64,000 nucleotides of DNA, from assembly GCF_000022065.1 (NCBI RefSeq), contig NC_011898.1, positions 372,001 through 436,000 on the forward strand. Reading direction: 5' to 3'. Below, one piece after another: positions 16,460-25,372 of this stretch (the stretch's first letter is position 1; each line of letters opens with the position of its first letter). The notes under the pieces were generated by a model that did no database searches, was not told where the DNA came from, and saw only the letters and a program-made list of their open reading frames with translations. A program made the position numbers and the translations under genes. The DNA is from Ruminiclostridium cellulolyticum H10. Lineage in GTDB: Bacteria; Bacillota; Clostridia; Acetivibrionales; DSM-1351.

Positions 16460-17860
16460 ATGCAAAAAGTGGGGTTGATTAATATAAAAAACAAGACGGT
16501 TTTCAAGTGCAGTAATTGCGGATACGTATCCCCAAAGTGGGTGGGGAGATGTCCGGAATGCGACAACTGGAACACCTTTGAAGAAAGGGAAATACAAAAT
16601 CAAAAGAACTCCAGGTCAGCTTCGGCAAGGATAACAAAGCCTTTAGTGAGGCTGACTCAAGTTAAGGCCGGTAATAGTGACCGTATTGTAACAGGTATTA
16701 ATGAGTTCAACAGGGTTATGGGCGGGGGGATAGTAAAGGACTCAATAACCATAATCACAGCTAAACCCGGTGCAGGAAAATCTACATTGCTTTTACAGGT
16801 TGCAGGGGATGTTGCATCAAAAGGCCTGAAAGTGCTTTATGCATCTGGTGAGGAAAGCGAAAGCCAGATAAAAAGCAGGGCTGACCGGATTTTTAATAAA
16901 ATTGAAGACGGTGTGTGGGTATACTCCGACAATAGTATGGATAACGTACTTAATGTTGTTTCACAGGTAGACCCGGACCTTTTAATAGTAGACAGTATAC
17001 AGACATTTATTTTAGAAGGCTTCCCCGGTTCCAGGGCGGGTTCTCCTACGCAAACCATGGAGTGTGCCAATGAGCTTCTTAAACTGGCAAAAGACCCTGT
17101 ACGGCCCAGAGCGGTTTTTCTGGTAGGTCAGATGAATAAAAGCGAGGAAATAGCCGGGCTCAGGGCACTTGAACATTTAGTAGACACAGTACTAATTTTG
17201 GATGGTGACAATGAAGAAGAGCTTCGAGGGCTTTCAGTGTCAAAAAACAGGTTTGGCAGCACCTGGGAGAGAGGCTATTTCTCAATGACTGAAAACGGTC
17301 TGGAATCAATTGATAATCCGTCAGAGTATTTTATGACCAGCCGGGATAAAAATGAAAAAGTGTCGGGATGTGCACTTACTGTTGTCAAAGACGGTTCAAG
17401 ACCGATTATTGTAGAGATAGAAAGCCTTGTATCAAAAACATATACGCCGTATCCTTCCAGAATCGGAGAATGTGTGAGAAGAGAACAGCTTAACACCCTG
17501 ATATCCATACTGGAACAAAGGGGAAGAATATCTCTTTATGATAAGGATGTTGTTATAAAGACCACTGGTGGTCTTAAATTCAAAGAGCCGGCTGTAAACC
17601 TGTCAATAATAATGAGTATTGTATCATCTGTTTATGATAAGGAAATACCTAATGACACAGCGTTCATTTCAGACGTTGGGCTAACAGGAGAATTAAAAAA
17701 GGTCCCTTCACTTGAGTTGAGAATCAGAGAGCTTGACAGGAGAGGCTTCGGACATGTTTATGTAGCTAAGAATGCACTTATAAGGTCACTGGATATAAAA
17801 AATATAGAGGTACATGAAGTAAAATCTATTCAAGAAGTTATAGGTATGGTTTTCAAATAA
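16460..17860 (+). CDS. radA: RadA (Sms), DNA repair helicase-like ATPase
   Basis: A 466-aa protein. It has an N-terminal C4 zinc finger CSNCGY...CPEC (Cys17, 20, 31, 34), a RecA-like ATPase with AKPGAGKST (Walker A, ~102-110), the RadA-specific SKNRFGST motif, and a C-terminal Lon-protease-like domain without catalytic Ser. RadA processes branched recombination intermediates. The start is uncertain: ATG 16460 lacks a good RBS and TTG 16475 is preceded by GTGGGG. It is followed by disA, as in Bacillus, where RadA also binds c-di-AMP biology partners. Confidence 0.96.
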   Translation: MQKVGLINIKNKTVFKCSNCGYVSPKWVGRCPECDNWNTFEEREIQNQKNSRSASARITKPLVRLTQVKAGNSDRIVTGINEFNRVMGGGIVKDSITIITAKPGAGKSTLLLQVAGDVASKGLKVLYASGEESESQIKSRADRIFNKIEDGVWVYSDNSMDNVLNVVSQVDPDLLIVDSIQTFILEGFPGSRAGSPTQTMECANELLKLAKDPVRPRAVFLVGQMNKSEEIAGLRALEHLVDTVLILDGDNEEELRGLSVSKNRFGSTWERGYFSMTENGLESIDNPSEYFMTSRDKNEKVSGCALTVVKDGSRPIIVEIESLVSKTYTPYPSRIGECVRREQLNTLISILEQRGRISLYDKDVVIKTTGGLKFKEPAVNLSIIMSIVSSVYDKEIPNDTAFISDVGLTGELKKVPSLELRIRELDRRGFGHVYVAKNALIRSLDIKNIEVHEVKSIQEVIGMVFK

Positions 17861-17898
17861 AGAAAATGAATTTTAGCTTTTGTATCGTTATTTATAAA

Positions 17899-17927
17899 TT
17901 GTTATATACATTATTTTATTGTAAAAT
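17899..17927 (+). promoter_or_regulatory. Promoter of disA
   Basis: TTGTTA (17899-17904), a 17-nt spacer and TAAAAT (17922-17927). A second -10-like TATAAT lies at 17935-17940. This would let disA be transcribed apart from radA. Confidence 0.55.
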
Positions 17928-17976
17928 AGTCTAGTATAATTACAAAGTTTAGAGTCAAATGGAGGGGCAATTAAAA

Positions 17977-19062
17977 ATGAGGTTGGAGAGATTAAAAAAC
18001 GATAGCTTTTTAGATGTTTTGAAGATGATGGCACCGGGAACTACACTCAGAGAGGGTCTGGAAAACATATTAAAGGCAAAAACCGGTGCCCTGATTGTTA
18101 TCGGAGACTCTCCAGAGGTAATAAAGATAGTTGACGGCGGATTTACCATAAACAAGCCCTATACCTCATCACACCTTTATGAACTTGCAAAAATGGACGG
18201 AGCCATAGTTGTCAGTAAGGATTTAAAGGTAATTCTGTACGCAAATGCACTCCTCATACCTGACCCTACTATAGTAACTACTGAAACGGGAACTAGACAT
18301 AAAACAGCAGAGAGGTTTGCAAAACAGACGGGTGAGATTGTAGTATGTATTTCCCAAAGACGAAATGTCATTACACTATATAAGGATAGCAAAAAATATA
18401 TACTCAGGGATACTTCTACAATATTGACCCGTGCCAATCAGGCTTTGCAGACTCTTGAAAAGTACAAAAGTGTACTTGATGCCGGAATAAAGAAATTAAA
18501 TGTATTGGAACTTGAAGATATAGTTACGCTCAACGATGTGACATATGTTATCCAAAGAACAGAGATGGTAATGCGTATTGTTGATGAGATTGACAGATAT
18601 ATCTGCGAATTAGGAAATGAAGGAAGACTAGTAAGTATGCAGCTGGAGGAGCTTGTCCAGAACGTCGAGAATAATGTATGGCTTGTTATTGAGGACTACT
18701 CAATAAAGAAAGATGGAATAAACACAAATGACATAGTAAAACACCTTCGCAATTTATCAAATGATGAGCTTGTAGACCAAACAAGCGTTGCAAAGCTATT
18801 AGGTTTCTCCGGGGCAACGGTTTCACTGGATACTTCTGTTTTACCAAAAGGGTATAGAATGTTGAGCCGACTGCCGAAACTTCCTGTTACCATCATGAAA
18901 AATATGATAAATGAGTTTCAGAATCTTCAGGGAGTAGTAAAAGCAAGCATTGAAGATTTGGATAAAGTGGAAGGCATAGGGGAAGTAAGGGCAAAATCCA
19001 TTACGGAAGGTCTTTTAAGAATAAAGGAGCAAACCACAATGGATAAAAGATCAATATATTAA
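17977..19062 (+). CDS. disA: DisA, diadenylate cyclase and DNA integrity scanner
   Basis: A 361-aa protein. The DAC domain (residues ~1-140) has the active-site motifs MDGAIVVS (DGA 74-76) and GTRHKTAERFA (RHK ~107-109), and would make c-di-AMP from two ATP. A helical linker follows, then a C-terminal helix-hairpin-helix DNA-binding domain (DLDKVEGIGEVRAKSI). DisA is known to scan DNA and slow c-di-AMP synthesis at branched structures. ATG 17977 was chosen because GGAGG (17961-17965) is 11 nt upstream; an earlier in-frame ATG at 17959 has none. Octameric assembly is a family property. Confidence 0.97.
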   Translation: MRLERLKNDSFLDVLKMMAPGTTLREGLENILKAKTGALIVIGDSPEVIKIVDGGFTINKPYTSSHLYELAKMDGAIVVSKDLKVILYANALLIPDPTIVTTETGTRHKTAERFAKQTGEIVVCISQRRNVITLYKDSKKYILRDTSTILTRANQALQTLEKYKSVLDAGIKKLNVLELEDIVTLNDVTYVIQRTEMVMRIVDEIDRYICELGNEGRLVSMQLEELVQNVENNVWLVIEDYSIKKDGINTNDIVKHLRNLSNDELVDQTSVAKLLGFSGATVSLDTSVLPKGYRMLSRLPKLPVTIMKNMINEFQNLQGVVKASIEDLDKVEGIGEVRAKSITEGLLRIKEQTTMDKRSIY

Positions 19063-19124
19063 ACAGTTTTTGAACTAAAGATAAAGTGCTAGAGAATTGA
19101 CTTCACTTGACAGTATCTGAATAA

Positions 19125-20366
19125 TGTTGGGCAATATCTCCTCTGGACAATAATTAAATTGTAGGAGGAGATTTCAATTATGACAGCACAAGATCGTATA
19201 GTTAAAAACAAAATGAGCCTGATTGAGTTGGCCGAATATCTTCAAAACGTAAGTGAAGCATGTAAAATTCATGGAGTCAGCAGACAGCACTTCTATGATA
19301 TTAAGAAAGCTTACGAGGAAAATGGTCTGGAAGGATTAAAGGACAAGACCAGAAGAAAGCCTTGTATGAAAAACAGGGTTGCTCCAGAAACTGAGGAAGC
19401 CGTATTAAGAATAGCATATGAAAAGCCGGCATACGGGCAGCTCAGGGCAAGTAACGAACTGAGAAAACAAGGAGTTCTTGTATCAGCCGGAGGGGTAAGA
19501 TCAATCTGGCAGAGATATAATATAGAAACCTTTGACAAGAGACTCAAAAAGCTTGAAGAAAAGGCTGCCAAGGAAGGCATACTTTACACTGAAGATCAGC
19601 TCGCTGCTCTGGAAAAGGCACAGCAGGAAAAGAATATATCCATAGACGAGATAGATACCCAGCACCCGGGATATTTGCTGGCACAGGACACTTTCTATGT
19701 GGGCTATATCAAAGGTGTTGGACGTATATATCAGCAAACTGCCATAGATACTTATTCGGCAGTGGGATTCGCAAAATTATATACAGCCAAGGTACCAGTA
19801 ACAGCAGCAGATATATTAAATGACAGAGTCTTACCGTTCTTTGAGAATCATATGATACCGATAATGAGAGTACTCACAGACAGAGGAACGGAGTACTGTG
19901 GAGCACCTGAGAAACACTTGTATGAGTTATTTCTGCAGATGAACGACATTGAGCACACAATGACAAAGGCTAAAAGCCCTCAAACAAACGGTATATGCGA
20001 GCGTTTTAACCAAACAATTCTGAATGAATTTTATAAACCCGCATTCCGAAGGACAATGTATAAATCAGTTGAACAAATGCAGGAGGATTTGGATTTTTAT
20101 ATGCTGGAATACAACGAAGAGCGAACACATCAGGGGAAAAGGTGTAAAGGCAAGACGCCGATGCAGACATTTCTTGACAGCTTGCCTCTTGCCCGAGAGA
20201 AGCTCCTGAATGATCCTGCGAGTTAATTTGTAGGGTCTAGCCCGCCCGGCGATGAGGGCAAAAAAGATATCAGACCAGGCGCCGGTTTGACATAGAAAGG
20301 CACCTCCATATTGGAAGTGCCGAATAAACAAAACTTAATATTTCCCAGAGGAGTGTCAACCCAAGT
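19125..20366 (+). mobile_element. IS481-family insertion sequence
   Basis: About 1.24 kb. Imperfect terminal inverted repeats are visible. The left end reads TTGGG-N6-CTCCTCTGG (19127-19146). The right end, reverse-complemented, reads TTGGG-N6-CTCCTCTGG (20364 back to 20345), and the match then continues as a looser A/T stretch. One transposase gene fills the element. The last base at each end and the target duplication could not be fixed. A hairpin of 10-bp arms (20299-20321) lies between the transposase and the right end. It is inserted just after disA. Confidence 0.8.
19180..20226 (+). CDS. IS481-family transposase (DDE)
   Basis: A 348-aa single-ORF transposase that looks intact. It has an N-terminal helix-turn-helix (NVSEACKIHGVSRQHFYDIKKAY), an HTH_29/leucine-zipper-type middle, and an rve integrase core with Asp in LAQDTFYVG, Asp in VLTDRGTEYCG and Glu in NGICERFNQTIL. 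All three DDE residues are present, so the copy may be active. RBS GGAGGAG precedes ATG 19180. It ends in PASN-like residues before a short non-coding tail that leads to the right inverted repeat. Confidence 0.93.
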   Translation: MTAQDRIVKNKMSLIELAEYLQNVSEACKIHGVSRQHFYDIKKAYEENGLEGLKDKTRRKPCMKNRVAPETEEAVLRIAYEKPAYGQLRASNELRKQGVLVSAGGVRSIWQRYNIETFDKRLKKLEEKAAKEGILYTEDQLAALEKAQQEKNISIDEIDTQHPGYLLAQDTFYVGYIKGVGRIYQQTAIDTYSAVGFAKLYTAKVPVTAADILNDRVLPFFENHMIPIMRVLTDRGTEYCGAPEKHLYELFLQMNDIEHTMTKAKSPQTNGICERFNQTILNEFYKPAFRRTMYKSVEQMQEDLDFYMLEYNEERTHQGKRCKGKTPMQTFLDSLPLAREKLLNDPAS

Positions 20367-20382
20367 ACCGTTCAGGACAGAT

Positions 20383-20413
20383 AAAGGGATTAACATATAC
20401 GTTAACCCCTTTT
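20383..20413. terminator. Hairpin between IS481 and the 20.4-kb gene
   Basis: AAAGGGATTAAC (20383-20394) and GTTAACCCCTTT (20401-20412) pair with one mismatch. It has four T residues on the plus side. It may terminate transcripts from either side; the T-run is weak. Confidence 0.45.
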
Positions 20414-20415
20414 AA

Positions 20416-20811
20416 TCATCTTAGATTATATTTACCAAGCATACGTATTCTATCATTTTCCTTCAAAATAATATCATAAAGATTTAAATCCAACGTGTTG
20501 CAGATAGAAGCCAGATAAAACAGATTTCTTCCCATATCACGTTCTATCGCATCCCTGCAATTGTCACACAAAGTACCTTCAACGTGCCCGTTAGCAGAGT
20601 TCTTCATCTCATCAAAGCTGGCATCATCAGAAACATCCTGTTTATGAGCATTGATTGATAAACAGCCACATTGAGTAACAGTTTTAATAACCGCCCTGTT
20701 TACTCTGGAATTAGAATCTTGATATTTTGTAATCAAATCTAGAATACTCTTATTTCTTACAAGCAGTTCCTGTGCAGTGTATTGAAAATCATCTACAAGT
20801 ATATCCTTCAT
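20416..20811 (-). CDS. Conserved hypothetical, possible MazG-like fold
   Basis: A 131-aa soluble protein I do not firmly recognise. It has four Cys (TQCGC and LCDNC), which could bind a metal. The C-terminal part (MGRNLFYLASICNTLDLNLYDII) resembles the last helices of MazG-type nucleotide pyrophosphohydrolases (ELGDVLWYLAALANELGLDLEEV), but the metal-binding acids of that fold are not obvious. ATG 20811 was chosen over GTG 20820 because the RBS GAGGTG would overlap the latter. A good minus-strand promoter lies upstream. It is divergent from carD. Confidence 0.6.
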   Translation of the reverse strand: MKDILVDDFQYTAQELLVRNKSILDLITKYQDSNSRVNRAVIKTVTQCGCLSINAHKQDVSDDASFDEMKNSANGHVEGTLCDNCRDAIERDMGRNLFYLASICNTLDLNLYDIILKENDRIRMLGKYNLR

Positions 20812-20844
20812 GTGATTCACCTCAGTATTTGGATGTCTGATTTT

Positions 20845-20874
20845 ATTATACGTTTACCAATGAGCTACTGTCAA
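20845..20874 (-). promoter_or_regulatory. Promoter of the 20.4-kb conserved gene
   Basis: Read on the minus strand: TTGACA (20874-20869), an 18-nt spacer and TATAAT (20850-20845). Both hexamers are perfect. Confidence 0.75.
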
Positions 20875-20932
20875 ACCCAAAAACAGTATTTAACAAAAAT
20901 AATTTTAAATGTTAATAGATATATTTGATTTT

Positions 20933-20961
20933 TTGACATTGAAAATTCTTTGTAGTATACT
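20933..20961 (+). promoter_or_regulatory. Near-consensus promoter upstream of carD
   Basis: TTGACA (20933-20938), a 17-nt spacer and TATACT (20956-20961). The expected start is near 20968, only ~30 nt before a terminator-like hairpin. A weaker second promoter, TTGACT (21055-21060) with TTAAAT, lies beyond the hairpin. Confidence 0.75.
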
Positions 20962-20967
20962 AAAATT

Positions 20968-21043
20968 AATGAGAAAATTTTATATAAATTAAACCAAACG
21001 CACTTTAACTATAGCATAGTGCGTTTTAGTATTTTTGTTTTAT
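20968..21043 (+). ncRNA. Possible ~70-nt small RNA or attenuated leader of carD
   Basis: The transcript from the 20933-20961 promoter would run into AAACGCACT (20996-21004) paired with AGTGCGTTT (21018-21026), followed by TTAGTATTTTTGTTTT, i.e. an intrinsic terminator. No ORF lies inside. It is either a stand-alone small RNA or a termination control in the carD leader. It does not match an RNA family I know. Confidence 0.5.
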
Positions 21044-21147
21044 TAATTTACAGCTTGACTGAATGTAAACATTTCGTTTAAATTCATTTAAGCTTTTGGA
21101 TATACAAAAGTTTGATAGATTTGCGTTATTTTTTATGGAGGAATGCT

Positions 21148-21627
21148 ATGTATAACGTAGGAGATAAAATTGTATATCCCATGCATGGTGCGGGTGTTAT
21201 TGAATCCATTGAGGAGAAGGAAATACTTGGAAAGACATGCAGCTATTATGTTATGAAAATACCTATCGGTGATTTAAAGGTTATGATACCTACAAACAAT
21301 ATTACTGATATAGGTATAAGAGACGTAATAAGTGTTTCTGAAGCTGACAGTGTCTTTGATTTTTTGAAGAACGGTCAGCATGAAATCCCGTCCAACTGGA
21401 ATAAACGTTATCGGGAAAACATGGTAAAGATTAAGAGCGGTGACATTTTTGAAGTGGCTGATGTTGTAAGAGGCCTGATGCAAAGAGAGAAGGAAAAGGG
21501 GCTTTCTACAGGCGAAAGAAAAATGTTAAGCAGTGCCAAACAGATATTAATAAGTGAATTGGTTCTTGCAAAAGGCATCAATCAACATGATGTTGAGGTC
21601 AAAATCCAAGAGTACCTTTACGGCTGA
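21148..21627 (+). CDS. CarD/CdnL-family RNA polymerase-binding regulator
   Basis: A 159-aa protein of the CarD_CdnL_TRCF family. The N-terminal Tudor-like RNAP-interacting domain begins YNVGDKIVYPMHGAGVIESIEEKEILG, and a helical C-terminal domain contains the DNA-contacting region. Family members bind the RNAP beta subunit and stabilise open complexes, mainly at rRNA promoters. ATG 21148 was chosen because GGAGG (21138-21142) lies just upstream. It precedes the PIN-TRAM gene by about 24 nt and they are probably co-transcribed. Confidence 0.92.
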   Translation: MYNVGDKIVYPMHGAGVIESIEEKEILGKTCSYYVMKIPIGDLKVMIPTNNITDIGIRDVISVSEADSVFDFLKNGQHEIPSNWNKRYRENMVKIKSGDIFEVADVVRGLMQREKEKGLSTGERKMLSSAKQILISELVLAKGINQHDVEVKIQEYLYG

Positions 21628-21651
21628 AAGTGCCTTTGAAGGAGAATGAAT

Positions 21652-22692
21652 GTGCTAAACAGGATTATTAAAATTTCTTTTTCTATTCTAGGAGCTATTA
21701 CCGGAGTTACTATATTAAATACAATTTTACTGATGAATTTTAAAATAGGTGAAAATTTAAAAGTGCCATTAATGCTACTGTTTTCATCTGTTTTTTGTGC
21801 CCTTTTTTACTTTATGGCAGCTAAGATAATTGAAGTTCTCATAGGTTTTATTGATAAAATTGAAAGAGGCATACAAAACGTAACCATGTCAGAGCTGATA
21901 CTTGGTGCTGCCGGACTTATACTAGGACTTATTGTGGCAAACCTTGTAAGTACACCTATAATAAAGATTCAAATAATAGGCCTTCCCATTGCTGTAATTA
22001 TCAATATACTGTTCGGTCTGATGGGTGTTATCCTGTCACAAAGAAAGAAAAATGAAAGTATAATGGATATTTTCAAGGAGCAATCATCTGCCCGGAATAC
22101 CAAACTTATTGATACATGTACCATAATTGACGGGAGAATTGTTGACATATTCAATGCAGGGTTTTTAGAAGGCGACATGGTAATTCCTACTTATGTTCTC
22201 GAAGAATTAAGGCATATAGCTGATTCTCAGGACGGGCTAAGAAGAGCCAGGGGGAGAAGGGGACTGGATATCCTTAATATGCTTCAAAAGGATAACAATA
22301 ATATTGTAAAAATAGACGAAACAGATTACCCTGATATACAGGAAACTGATGAAAAACTTCTTAGAACAGCCCAAAAGCTTAAATGTAAGCTGGTAACCAT
22401 AGATTACAATCTTACAAAGGTAGCTGCTTTGAAGGGAATACAGGTTCTCAATATAAATGACCTTGCCAATGCGGTTAAGCCTCTTGCCCTACCCGGGGAA
22501 GAGATGAATATTCTGGTTGTGAAAGATGGAAAGGAAAACGGGCAGGGTGTTGGGTTTTTGGAGGACGGTACGATGATAGTGGTCGACGGGGGTAAAAAGT
22601 ACCTTGGACAGACAATATCGGTAATGGTAACAAGTGTACTTCAAACATCGGCAGGCCGCATGGTTTTTGTAAAACCCAATATAAGTGATTAA
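21652..22692 (+). CDS. Membrane-anchored PIN/TRAM-domain protein (YacL-like)
   Basis: A 346-aa protein. Four membrane helices occupy residues ~1-125, followed by a PIN nuclease-like domain (LIDTCTIIDGRIVDIF, then an acidic VLEELRHIADS and the Asp of TIDYNLTKVA) and a C-terminal TRAM domain (~residues 280-340) that could bind RNA. The order disA-yacL-ispD is conserved in Firmicutes. GTG 21652 has RBS AAGGAG at 7 nt; an ATG at 21646 is too close. The substrate is unknown. Confidence 0.9.
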   Translation: MLNRIIKISFSILGAITGVTILNTILLMNFKIGENLKVPLMLLFSSVFCALFYFMAAKIIEVLIGFIDKIERGIQNVTMSELILGAAGLILGLIVANLVSTPIIKIQIIGLPIAVIINILFGLMGVILSQRKKNESIMDIFKEQSSARNTKLIDTCTIIDGRIVDIFNAGFLEGDMVIPTYVLEELRHIADSQDGLRRARGRRGLDILNMLQKDNNNIVKIDETDYPDIQETDEKLLRTAQKLKCKLVTIDYNLTKVAALKGIQVLNINDLANAVKPLALPGEEMNILVVKDGKENGQGVGFLEDGTMIVVDGGKKYLGQTISVMVTSVLQTSAGRMVFVKPNISD

Positions 22693-22721
22693 CAAAACAT
22701 AAGTTATGGAGGCATTTCAAT

Positions 22722-23432
22722 TTGAATCAAATTATACAATCTGAAAAAGTAACTGCAATTATAACCGCAGCAGGGAAGGGTACGAGAATGAAGTCAAGTA
22801 TTAACAAACAGTATATCGAAATAGCGGGCGTACCTGTACTTGCCAGAACTATAAGTGCTTTTGAGAATTGTTCCGAGGTTGACAATATAATACTTGTTGT
22901 TAATGAGGAGGATATAAATTTTTGTAAGAATGAAATAGTTGAGGAATTTAATTTTACAAAGGTAATATCCCTTGTGAGCGGAGGTGCTGAACGGCAGAAC
23001 TCGGTTTATAAGGGACTTTGTTCTATTAGGGATAAAGATGGAGTTGTACTGATTCATGATGGTGCAAGACCCTTTGTAACAAATGAAAACATCGTAGATT
23101 GTATCAATGCCGTAAGAGAATATGGAGCCTGCGGAATCGGAGTCCGGTCAAAGGATACTATTAAGATTTCTGATGAAAATGGGTTTGTGCAGTTAACCCC
23201 GGACAGAAGCAGCCTTTGGAGTATTCAAACACCCCAGGGCTTTATGTATGAAATTATAAAGAATGCCCACGATAAAGCTGTACAAAACGGATATATAGGA
23301 ACGGATGACATGGTTTTGGTTGAGAAATTGGGGATACCGGTTAAAATTGTGGAAGGCAACTATCAAAATATAAAAATTACTACTCCCGAGGATTTAATAA
23401 TGGGAGAGTCTTTGCTATCTTCTGGTAAATAG
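22722..23432 (+). CDS. ispD: IspD, 2-C-methyl-D-erythritol 4-phosphate cytidylyltransferase
   Basis: A 236-aa nucleotidyltransferase. The signature IITAAGKGTRMKSSINKQY is the CTP-binding loop, with VLIHDGARPFV and ALVD-type motifs further on. It makes CDP-ME in the non-mevalonate isoprenoid pathway. The start is TTG 22722 with GGAGG at 22708-22712. The next step but one, IspF, would come from the ispF-like gene 2 kb away, which has lost key residues. Confidence 0.94.
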   Translation: MNQIIQSEKVTAIITAAGKGTRMKSSINKQYIEIAGVPVLARTISAFENCSEVDNIILVVNEEDINFCKNEIVEEFNFTKVISLVSGGAERQNSVYKGLCSIRDKDGVVLIHDGARPFVTNENIVDCINAVREYGACGIGVRSKDTIKISDENGFVQLTPDRSSLWSIQTPQGFMYEIIKNAHDKAVQNGYIGTDDMVLVEKLGIPVKIVEGNYQNIKITTPEDLIMGESLLSSGK

Positions 23433-23451
23433 TAAGAAGGGAAAGTGATTT

Positions 23452-25086
23452 ATGGGAAGCTTAAAAAGTCTGCTTAAAATAATACCATTTATCAAAAAGT
23501 ACCGTTTATTTTTCTGTATTGGCATGGTAGGTACCATATTGTGTTCAGTAGCTTCTGTTCCCATACCTTACTTTATTGGGTATATACTTGATAATGTTGT
23601 GGCAGGGTCAAAGAGCTACAAAGCATTATATTATTATATTGGATTAATTGCATTGCTATATGTACTCAGGTATGTTATCTCTTTTGTAGCCCAATATATG
23701 TTTGCCAAAGTTAGCAATGAAGTTACCAATGAAATGAGATATTCGGTAATCGGTAAGGTTTTAGACCTACCAATGAATTATTTATCCAGTACTGAAAAGG
23801 GATATGTTCAAAGTAGAATAGGGGAATGCGGCAACGTCAGTGTTGTATTTTCACCGTCAAATATAGGATTGGTTCTTGGTTTGGTCGACGCAGTGGCTGC
23901 GGCAATAGCTATGTTTTCGCTGAATTTCAAACTGGCGTTGGTAACTGTTGTTCTATCACCCGTATTTTACTTTTCCTCCAAGGCTTCAGCCGGAGGATTC
24001 ATGAAGGTAACTCACCAAATGCTGGAATCAAATGCTGTTTTAAACGGAGAATGTTTTGAAATAATAAACGGGATAGAAGACATAAAGATACTAAACGGCA
24101 AAGAAAATCAGTTAAAGAGATTTAAAACCAAGCTTGATGACCTTGTAAAAAAGAGTATAAAGCAAAGTAAATCAATATTGATTTTTATTGAGAATATTAC
24201 AATCGCCAACAATATAGGAACTCTTATAATACTGCTGATCGCAGGAATTCTGATTATAAGAGGTCAGTTTACGATAGGTTTGTATACTTCGTTTTCTTTG
24301 TACATAGGAAGAGTTTTTGGTGCCAGTCAGGGTTTGGCAACGGCGGGAACCACAATAAAACCTGCATGTATGAGTATAGAGAGATTGTACGAGCTATTGG
24401 ATATGAAAGGCGAGGACGATGGTAAAACAAAGAATATTGAAAACATAATTGATTCCATAAAGGCGGAAAATGTCACATTCAGATATAACAACAATGACAG
24501 GAATGTTATTAATTCACTAAGCTTTGAAATAAACAAGGGAGAAAAAGTTCTTTTACGAGGTGAAAACGGTTCAGGAAAATCGACACTTATAAAGCTTCTG
24601 GTTGGACTGTATACACCGAATGAGGGAAATATACTTTTCAATAATACGGATTTGACTACCATTAATAATAAAAGCTTAAGGGATAGAATCGGTATTGTTT
24701 CCCAAAGTATTTTCCTGTTCAGAGGGACTGTTCTTGATAATATATTATACGGTCAGAATGAGAAAAAACGTGAAGATGTTGAACTGCTGATAAAAAAGCT
24801 CAATCTGGAAGCATATATAAACAGACTACCAAAAGGGTTAGATTCCGAAATATCTCAGAATACAGCCGGGATTTCAGGGGGACAGGCACAGGTAATTGCC
24901 TTCATACGTGCAATGCTTTTAGAAAAGGATGTTGTAATACTTGATGAGCCTATTTCAAATGTGGACGTTGAAACACGGGATATAATATTGAATATTTTGA
25001 AGAATAACGAATATAAAGGAATTCTTATTGTTGTTTCCCATATTGTAGATAATATGGAATTTATAAACAAAGTTATTGAATTTTAA
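23452..25086 (+). CDS. ABC transporter, fused permease-ATPase (exporter type)
   Basis: A 544-aa half-transporter. Six membrane helices lie in residues ~15-300 (ABC type-1 exporter fold) and an ATPase domain follows, with GENGSGKST (Walker A), ISGGQAQ (signature with Ile in place of Leu), VVILDEP (Walker B) and VVSH. There is no N-terminal C39 peptidase domain, so it does not itself cut leader peptides. The substrate is unknown. It is a homodimer or pairs with a gene elsewhere. It separates ispD from the ispF-like gene, which in other Firmicutes are adjacent. Confidence 0.9.
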   Translation: MGSLKSLLKIIPFIKKYRLFFCIGMVGTILCSVASVPIPYFIGYILDNVVAGSKSYKALYYYIGLIALLYVLRYVISFVAQYMFAKVSNEVTNEMRYSVIGKVLDLPMNYLSSTEKGYVQSRIGECGNVSVVFSPSNIGLVLGLVDAVAAAIAMFSLNFKLALVTVVLSPVFYFSSKASAGGFMKVTHQMLESNAVLNGECFEIINGIEDIKILNGKENQLKRFKTKLDDLVKKSIKQSKSILIFIENITIANNIGTLIILLIAGILIIRGQFTIGLYTSFSLYIGRVFGASQGLATAGTTIKPACMSIERLYELLDMKGEDDGKTKNIENIIDSIKAENVTFRYNNNDRNVINSLSFEINKGEKVLLRGENGSGKSTLIKLLVGLYTPNEGNILFNNTDLTTINNKSLRDRIGIVSQSIFLFRGTVLDNILYGQNEKKREDVELLIKKLNLEAYINRLPKGLDSEISQNTAGISGGQAQVIAFIRAMLLEKDVVILDEPISNVDVETRDIILNILKNNEYKGILIVVSHIVDNMEFINKVIEF

Positions 25087-25090
25087 CTAA

Positions 25091-25365
25091 AAAAGGGGCT
25101 GTTACTGTTTTAGCTCCTGTACTCCCATATAAAATATATCAATGATTGCTTCCAAGATATTTGCAAGAGTTTCTAGCGTCTCATCTTAGGATATTTTACC
25201 TTCGCTCACATTCATCGTCCATGATTCATTGTGTCGCTAAAACCTACATCGTGTAGGTTTTCCGATAAACATCTGCAAATATCTTTAATCAAGCTCCCAT
25301 TGATACAATTTATACTCTGAGTACGGGCTAAAAAAGATAAAATTAATTTTGCGACAACCCCTTTT
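25091..25365. repeat. MITE-like fold-back repeat, long copy
   Basis: Ends AAAAGGGGCTGT (25091-25102) and ACAACCCCTTTT (25354-25365) are inverted with one mismatch. Inside, further inverted pairs occur (AAGATATTTGCA/TGCAAATATCTT, ATCAATG/CATTGAT) along with a perfect hairpin of 10-bp arms, AAAACCTACA-TCG-TGTAGGTTTT (25239-25261). No gene is inside. It shares TGTACTCCCATATAA and CAAAATTAATTTT with the element at 28453-28578. It fills the convergent gap between the ABC and ispF-like genes and probably stops both transcripts. Confidence 0.65.
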
Positions 25366-25372
25366 ACAGTTT

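Noticed and set aside
23452-25086. ABC exporter as the transporter of the Cys-rich peptide
   Set aside because: It is 12 kb away, in another transcript and lacks a C39 peptidase domain; no link is visible.
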